In this document: positions 58,679 through 64,000 of the stretch, piece after piece
Layout of the letters: every line of letters starts with the position of its first letter
How positions within the stretch are numbered: the first letter of the stretch is position 1
Source: Bacillus litorisediminis
Lineage (GTDB): Bacteria > Bacillota > Bacilli > Bacillales > JC228
Length of the DNA stretch: 64,000 bases
Reading direction: 5' to 3'
NCBI RefSeq assembly: GCF_022808645.1
Contig: NZ_JAKZKT010000008.1
Coordinates: 62,001-126,000 of the forward strand
Program-made: the position numbers and the translations under genes
Notes under the pieces: model-generated
Told to the model about the DNA's origin: nothing
Seen by the model: only the letters and a program-made list of their open reading frames with translations
Database searches by the model: none

Positions 58679-58704
58679 GTCTCCTTGAATAGGAGGCTTT
58701 TTTT
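58679..58704 (+). terminator. Terminator downstream of 6S RNA
   Basis: GTCTCCT (58679-58685) pairs with AGGAGGC (58691-58697, one G-T pair), followed by seven T residues. Confidence 0.8.
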
Positions 58705-59033
58705 ATACCCTAATCTTGCAGTCTACGTTGATGTCTCCCTGAAAAAAAAGCAGGAGCGTTGAGTGTAGAGGCTTCTTGACTTGAGTTTTCCCATCGAGGT
58801 GAGAAATACGGCTCAGGTCTGATCCAAATCACTAACCCATTTTTTACGGACATTGGTTCCGCTCCCTATATAAAAATCACAATTTTTAATTAGGGAATAC
58901 GGTTCCCTGATTTTTATTGTTTTAAAAAATAAAATGAGCAAACTTAAATATAAAATGTCTATGCTAAGTGGAGATTGTTTAATATAATACAGAATTGTGA
59001 AAGAAGCGTAAATTTAGATGGAGATGATGAACC
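58705..59033 (+). other. Non-coding stretch between 6S RNA and tcdA
   Basis: No coding region is supported. A second terminator-like hairpin AGGGAA/TTCCCT (58892-58897 with 58903-58908), with AT-rich flanks and TTTTT at 58911-58915, is visible. TATAAT at 58983-58988 may be the -10 of tcdA; no clear -35 matches it. Confidence 0.45.
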
Positions 59034-59813
59034 ATGCTGCACCAATTTTCAAGAAATGAATTAGCAATAGGAAAAGAAGGCTTAAAAAAGCTTGAAAGCA
59101 CGACTGTGGCTGTTTTGGGTGTTGGAGGAGTCGGTTCCTTTTCGGTAGAAGCTTTAGCGAGAACGAATATTGGACGCCTTGTACTAGTAGACAAAGATAC
59201 AGTCGATATTACCAATATCAATCGTCAGCTGCCTGCTCTTTTATCAACAGTGGGTCAGCCGAAAGTGGATATCATGAAAAAAAGAATCGCAGACATTAAT
59301 CCAAATTGTGAAGTCATTACTTTAAAAATGTTTTACAATGAGGAAACCTATGAGAAGTTTTTTGAACACGGATTAGATTACGTTATTGATGCCTCTGACA
59401 CGATTTCTTATAAAATTCATTTGATGAAGGAATGTTTAAAACGAAATATCCCAATCATTTCAAGTATGGGAGCTGCCAATAAAACGGATCCAACCCGATT
59501 TAAAGTAGCTGACATTTCCGAAACCCATACTGATCCGATTGCCAAAGTCATCAGGCTCCGTTTGCGTAAAGAGGGAATTCGCAAGGGGGTTAAGGTTGTA
59601 TTTTCTGATGAATCACCAATTGTGATTCGTGAAGAAGTCAGACAATATGTCGGAAAAGAAGATGCGCCAATCCGAAAAGCAAAGATGCCGCCTTCTTCCA
59701 ATGCGTATGTTCCTTCAGTAGTCGGATTAATTATGGCCGGATACACCATTAATCAAATTTTAAGTGATATTCCGATTCAGCGTGTTAAAGATGAAAAGAA
59801 CTCCAATTTTTAA
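59034..59813 (+). CDS. tcdA: tRNA threonylcarbamoyladenosine dehydratase TcdA
   Basis: The 259-residue E1-like enzyme cyclises t6A37 to ct6A in tRNA. The ATP site VLGVGGVGSFSVEALART, DKDTVDITNINRQ and the segment DASDTISYKI are present. It corresponds to B. subtilis yrvM. Its stop codon lies inside the palindromic terminator shared with rarA. Confidence 0.93.
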   Translation: MLHQFSRNELAIGKEGLKKLESTTVAVLGVGGVGSFSVEALARTNIGRLVLVDKDTVDITNINRQLPALLSTVGQPKVDIMKKRIADINPNCEVITLKMFYNEETYEKFFEHGLDYVIDASDTISYKIHLMKECLKRNIPIISSMGAANKTDPTRFKVADISETHTDPIAKVIRLRLRKEGIRKGVKVVFSDESPIVIREEVRQYVGKEDAPIRKAKMPPSSNAYVPSVVGLIMAGYTINQILSDIPIQRVKDEKNSNF

Positions 59814-59832
59814 AATTTTGGAGTTCTTTTTT
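59794..59832. terminator. Bidirectional terminator containing both stop codons of tcdA and rarA
   Basis: AAAAGAACTCCAA (59794-59806) pairs perfectly with TTGGAGTTCTTTT (59818-59830). The AT-rich centre contains TAA on each strand (59811-59813 plus strand, 59810-59812 minus strand). Both proteins therefore end in sequence read from the same palindrome. Confidence 0.85.
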
Positions 59833-61123
59833 CATGGCTTTTGGAATGTTGCATTTTATTATTCTCTATTTTCTCATACACTTGCCCCAGCGCCTGCTCG
59901 AACTTCCCGGTTGTCTTCGGAGTATAGTATCGTGAATCCTTTAACAGGTCGGGTAAGTATTGCTGATGTACCCAAGCTTTTTCATAATTGTGGGGATATA
60001 AATAATCAACTCCCCGCCCAAGCGCTTTTGCCCCCTCGTAATGAGCATCCTTCAAATGAAGGGGCACTTCGCCGATTTTTCCGTTGCGGATATCGGACAG
60101 AGCCGCATCAATCGCGGTTATCGCTGAATTAGATTTAGGAGACAACGCTAATTCAATCACTGCAGCTGCTAGAGGAATTCTTGCTTCCGGGAATCCAATT
60201 TTTTCAGCAGTCTGTACCGCTGCCAGAGCCCTTGGACCTGCCTGCGGGTTTGCAAGGCCGATATCTTCATAGGCGATCACAAGCATTCTTCTAGATATAC
60301 TCGGCAAATCTTCAGCTTCTATCAGTCTGGCCAAATAATGAAGGGCAGCGTTGACATCACTGCCCCGAATCGATTTTTGAAAGGCAGATAAGACATCATA
60401 ATGGGCGTCCCCATCCTTGTCATGCTGAAAGCTTTTTTTCTGAATACATTCTTCGGCAATTTCCGTTGTAATATAAATGAATCCGTCGTCTGATTCTTCA
60501 GTAGAAAGAGCGGCAAGCTCGAGTGCATTTAAGGCACTGCGGGCATCCCCATTTGCCGCATAGGCTAAATGGGACAACGCTTCATCCTCCACTTTTAATC
60601 GTAGCTTTCCTAACCCTTTTTCCTCATTTTCTAATGCGCGTTTTAAGGCTTTTAAAATATCATTTGCAGTAAGGGGTTTACATTCAAAGATTTGACAGCG
60701 GCTGCGAATCGCTGGATTAATCGCATGGTAAGGGTTACTGGTAGTGGCACCTATGAGAGTAATCATGCCGTTTTCTAAATAAGGAAGAAGGAAGTCCTGT
60801 TTTGCTTTGTCTAAACGATGAACTTCATCTAACAGCAAAATGACTTTACCAGACATTTTAGCTTCTTCTGCGACAATTTGCAGATCTTTTTTCTGATGCG
60901 TAACTGCATTTAATATTCGAAAGGCATAATTTGTACTGCCGGCAATCGCACTTGCAATCGATGTTTTTCCTACTCCTGGAGGACCATATAAAATCATCGA
61001 GGATAATCTTTTAGCACGGACCATCCGATCAATCATTTTTCCTTTGCCAACAAGGTGCTCTTGACCAATTACTTCTTCAATCGTTTTGGGCCGCATTCTA
61101 TAAGCTAGTGGCTGAACGCTCAT
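59810..61123 (-). CDS. rarA: Replication-associated recombination ATPase RarA (MgsA)
   Basis: The start at 61123 (MSVQPLAYRMRPKTIEEVIGQEHL) follows AGGTGAAAG; the frame is open to 61168. The 437-residue AAA+ protein has Walker A GPPGVGKTS, Walker B LLLDEVHRL, sensor GATTSNPYHAINPAIRSRC and a C-terminal tetramerisation domain. It acts at stalled replication forks. It overlaps tcdA by four bases in convergent orientation. Confidence 0.95.
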   Translation of the reverse strand: MSVQPLAYRMRPKTIEEVIGQEHLVGKGKMIDRMVRAKRLSSMILYGPPGVGKTSIASAIAGSTNYAFRILNAVTHQKKDLQIVAEEAKMSGKVILLLDEVHRLDKAKQDFLLPYLENGMITLIGATTSNPYHAINPAIRSRCQIFECKPLTANDILKALKRALENEEKGLGKLRLKVEDEALSHLAYAANGDARSALNALELAALSTEESDDGFIYITTEIAEECIQKKSFQHDKDGDAHYDVLSAFQKSIRGSDVNAALHYLARLIEAEDLPSISRRMLVIAYEDIGLANPQAGPRALAAVQTAEKIGFPEARIPLAAAVIELALSPKSNSAITAIDAALSDIRNGKIGEVPLHLKDAHYEGAKALGRGVDYLYPHNYEKAWVHQQYLPDLLKDSRYYTPKTTGKFEQALGQVYEKIENNKMQHSKSHEKRTPKF

Positions 61124-61284
61124 TTCTTTCACCTCTAGGACGAAAAGTCTTCTTAAACAATCTATCACAAAAAACTGTACAATGGAACAAATGTACGATT
61201 CAAAAGCCTACTAGTTTACTCGTAATTTTGATAAAATAATAAAGTTAATAAGCTTTTACCTTACTGAAGAAAGAAGAGAATAAC

Positions 61285-61962
61285 TTGAAAAAGAAACCGG
61301 AGCAGCTAGTAGAGAGATACACCATTTTTGTGGTTGGCCTTCTTATAATGGCGTTTGGCTTTGTCTTACTGATTATTTCGGACATAGGTGCAACACCTTG
61401 GGATGTTTTGCATGTTGGATTGTTCTTGCAGCTGGGATTAACTATTGGGACTTGGTCTATAATTGTAGGGATTGTTATTCTAGCTTCTACTTCGCTTTTA
61501 ACGAAAAGCTTGCCTAAAATAGGTGCATTTTTAAACATGCTCTTAGTAGGAGTATTTATTGATTTATATCTCTTGCTTCCCTTTTTAAAAACTCCATCAT
61601 ATATAGTGGGGCAGTATGTAATGGGAATGGCTGGGATTATTGCAGTAAGTTTTGGGATGTGTCTTTATATTTCTGCCGGGTTAGGAGCTGGACCAAGAGA
61701 TAGTCTGATGCTTGCGATTCGCGATAAAACAGGCTGGAAAATTCAGCATGTGAGAAGTATTTTAGAAATTTTTGTGTTAGTAACAGGATGGCTGCTGGGC
61801 GGCCCTATTTTTATCGGTACTTTTTTATTTGCATTTATGATTGGTCCGATTACCGGCTGGTTTTTTCCATTGAGTGAAAGATTGACAAAACGTCTTTTAT
61901 TATTTACGAGCAAAAAAATGAGCAAAATGAATGATCATAGTATGAAACGGGGGATCAGCTAA
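61285..61962 (+). CDS. YczE/YyaS/YitT family membrane protein
   Basis: The 225-residue product has five or six membrane segments and the family stretches LIISDIGATPWDVLHVGL and GLGAGPRDSLMLAI. The TTG start has only a weak GAAGAAAGAAGAG before it. Its stop overlaps the cymR start by one base (TAATG), so they are probably co-expressed; a transport role tied to sulfur regulation is only a guess. Function unknown. Confidence 0.85.
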   Translation: MKKKPEQLVERYTIFVVGLLIMAFGFVLLIISDIGATPWDVLHVGLFLQLGLTIGTWSIIVGIVILASTSLLTKSLPKIGAFLNMLLVGVFIDLYLLLPFLKTPSYIVGQYVMGMAGIIAVSFGMCLYISAGLGAGPRDSLMLAIRDKTGWKIQHVRSILEIFVLVTGWLLGGPIFIGTFLFAFMIGPITGWFFPLSERLTKRLLLFTSKKMSKMNDHSMKRGIS

Positions 61963-62381
61963 TGAAAATTTCAACTAAAGGAAGATATGGGTTAACCATC
62001 ATGATTGAACTGGCAAAAAAATATGGGGAAGGTCCGATTTCCCTAAAATCGATTGCACTAACACATGATTTGTCGGAGCATTATTTAGAGCAATTAATTG
62101 CTCCTTTGCGAAATGGCGGTTTGGTGAAAAGTGTAAGAGGTGCTTATGGAGGGTATATACTAGCAAATGAGCCTAGCCAGATTACAGCTGGAGATATCAT
62201 TCAATTATTAGAAGGACCCATTAGCCCGGTGGAAGGGATAGAAGAAGAAGAACCAGCCAAGCGTGAATTATTTATAAGAATTCGCGATGCGGTTAGAGAA
62301 GTCTTAGATTCGACTACTTTAGAAGATTTAGCACAATATTCGGAAGATGGAGATGCAGACTCCTATATGTTCTATATTTAG
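61962..62381 (+). CDS. cymR: Rrf2-family cysteine metabolism repressor CymR
   Basis: The 139-residue product starts MKISTKGRYGLTIMIELA, with a winged HTH (ISLKSIALTHDLSEHYLEQLIAPLRNGGLVKSVRGAYGGY). No cysteines are present, which separates it from the Fe-S sensing IscR. In B. subtilis CymR works with CysK to repress cysteine uptake and synthesis. It is upstream of a cysteine desulfurase gene. Confidence 0.94.
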   Translation: MKISTKGRYGLTIMIELAKKYGEGPISLKSIALTHDLSEHYLEQLIAPLRNGGLVKSVRGAYGGYILANEPSQITAGDIIQLLEGPISPVEGIEEEEPAKRELFIRIRDAVREVLDSTTLEDLAQYSEDGDADSYMFYI

Positions 62382-62402
62382 GAATGAAATGAGGGTTTTT
62401 AG

Positions 62403-63545
62403 GTGAAAAATATCTATTTAGACCATGCTGCTACATCACCTGTTCATCCAGATGTGATTGAAAAAATTACAAAGGTGATGCAAGAAGTGTATGGAAATCC
62501 TTCCAGTATTCATGCTTTTGGAAGGAGGGCACGGCAAATCGTTGATGATGCAAGGACCACAATTGCAAAAAGCATCGGCTGTAAGTACAATGAAATCATT
62601 TTTACAAGCGGCGGAACGGAAAGCGATAACTTAGCCATTAAGGGTATCGCCCATGCCTATCGAGAAAAGGGAAAACATATTATTACCTCTTCAATTGAAC
62701 ATCATGCAGTTTTGCACACCTGCCATTCGCTTGAAAAGGAAGGGTTTGAGGTAACCTACCTTCCTGTGAATGAAAAGGGGATGATTTCGATAGAAGATCT
62801 CAAAAATGCCCTGCGCGACGATACCATCTTAGTCTCAATCATGTTTGGAAACAATGAGGTCGGAACGATTCAGCCAATCGAAGAAATCGGAGAAATCTTA
62901 GCAGATCATTCTGCTTTTTTCCATACAGATGCAGTACAAGCTTATGGATTAATTGCAATTGATGTGCATAAGCTTAAAATTGATGCATTAAGTGTTTCTG
63001 CTCATAAAATTAATGGTCCTAAAGGGACAGGCTTTCTTTATTTAAAAGAAGGGATAAAGCTTGCTCCTGCATTTCACGGTGGTGAACAAGAACGAAAACG
63101 CAGAGCTGGAACTGAAAATGTTACGAATATTGCCGGTTTTGAAGAAGCTGTCAAACTGGCACAAACTACAATGGAGCAAAAAGCGGCTTATTATACAAAA
63201 TTGAAAAACTTGTTGATTTCAGAGCTTAAAAACCGGGAAGTAAACTTTGAATTGAATGGCGATCTCGATCATTCTCTGCCACATGTGCTAAATTTATCTT
63301 TTCCAGGCATCGATGTCGAAGCATTTCTTGTTAATTTAGACTTAGGCGGAGTGTCTGTTTCAAGCGGTTCAGCTTGTACAGCAGGTTCAATTGAGCCATC
63401 ACACGTTTTAACAGCGATGTTTGGTTCAGGATCAGAACGGCTCAGAAATTCGATCAGATTCAGCTTTGGGCTATTTAATACAGAAGAAGATATTATTGAT
63501 GCTGCAGAGATTGTCTCAACTGTTGCAAAACGTTTGACTTCTTAG
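62403..63545 (+). CDS. Cysteine desulfurase (YrvO/IscS-like)
   Basis: The GTG start gives MKNIYLDHAATSPVHPDVIEK. The 380-residue PLP enzyme has the PLP lysine in SVSAHKINGPKGTGF and the sulfur-carrying Cys in SSGSACTAGSIEPSH. In B. subtilis YrvO supplies sulfur directly to MnmA for tRNA 2-thiouridine, and mnmA is the next gene here. Confidence 0.95.
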   Translation: MKNIYLDHAATSPVHPDVIEKITKVMQEVYGNPSSIHAFGRRARQIVDDARTTIAKSIGCKYNEIIFTSGGTESDNLAIKGIAHAYREKGKHIITSSIEHHAVLHTCHSLEKEGFEVTYLPVNEKGMISIEDLKNALRDDTILVSIMFGNNEVGTIQPIEEIGEILADHSAFFHTDAVQAYGLIAIDVHKLKIDALSVSAHKINGPKGTGFLYLKEGIKLAPAFHGGEQERKRRAGTENVTNIAGFEEAVKLAQTTMEQKAAYYTKLKNLLISELKNREVNFELNGDLDHSLPHVLNLSFPGIDVEAFLVNLDLGGVSVSSGSACTAGSIEPSHVLTAMFGSGSERLRNSIRFSFGLFNTEEDIIDAAEIVSTVAKRLTS

Positions 63546-63564
63546 AGGACCTGTGCAAAAATGA

Positions 63565-64000
<436 letters not shown>

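Overview
The window comes from an endospore-forming member of the Bacillaceae (Bacillus in the broad sense, not B. subtilis itself). From about 14.6 kb to the right edge the gene order follows the B. subtilis spoIIB-maf-radC-mreBCD-minCD-spoIVFAB-rplU-prp-rpmA-spo0B-obg-pheA and bofC-ruvAB-queA-tgt-yajC-spoVB-comN-secDF-recJ-apt-rel-dtd-hisS-aspS-tcdA-rarA-cymR-iscS-mnmA backbone. The DNA is moderately AT-rich, with strong Shine-Dalgarno sites and many TTG/GTG starts. No tRNA, rRNA, insertion sequence, prophage or CRISPR array was seen.

Region 1 (1-14.6 kb) is the accessory part. A diguanylate cyclase (cut by the left edge) precedes a complete Gram-positive type IV pilus locus: a membrane protein with a long acidic tail, a VanW-like protein, two minor prepilins, a PilX/GspK-like pseudopilin carrying a predicted beta-helix, PilB, PilT, PilC, the major prepilin, an O-antigen-ligase-like protein, the prepilin peptidase, PilM, PilN and PilO. 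It occupies the place where B. subtilis has only comC. The leader of the major pilin gene (9340-9474) contains what I read as a class II cyclic-di-GMP riboswitch followed by a mutually exclusive terminator. Together with the neighbouring cyclase this suggests that pilin production is switched on by c-di-GMP, and it is the main discovery candidate of the window.

Region 2 (14.6-29.6 kb) holds cell shape and division (mreBCD, minCD), sporulation (spoIIB, spoIVFA/FB, spo0B), RNase G, ribosomal proteins L21 and L27 with their protease Prp behind an L21 leader, Obg, prephenate dehydratase and the niacin repressor NiaR. The nifS-nadBCA genes that accompany niaR in B. subtilis, and pheB, are not here.

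Region 3 (29.6-35.4 kb) is a spore-related cluster: a very repetitive SafA coat protein, a phosphotransferase-fold protein overlapping its end, NAD synthetase, a YhcN/YlaJ lipoprotein and BofC. Region 4 (35.4-46.9 kb) carries RuvAB, queuosine synthesis (QueA, Tgt), YajC/SecDF protein export, SpoVB, ComN and a cation efflux pump. Region 5 (46.9-64 kb) carries RecJ, Apt, the bifunctional Rel, Dtd, an SH3-amidase, the tiny gene yrzK, a T-box-controlled hisS-aspS operon, 6S RNA, TcdA, RarA, CymR, a cysteine desulfurase and the start of mnmA.

Two intergenic copies of a structured repeat (34621-34789 and 45785-45894), a short inverted-repeat element before queA, and strong unexplained hairpins before mreC and spo0B are left over after gene annotation.
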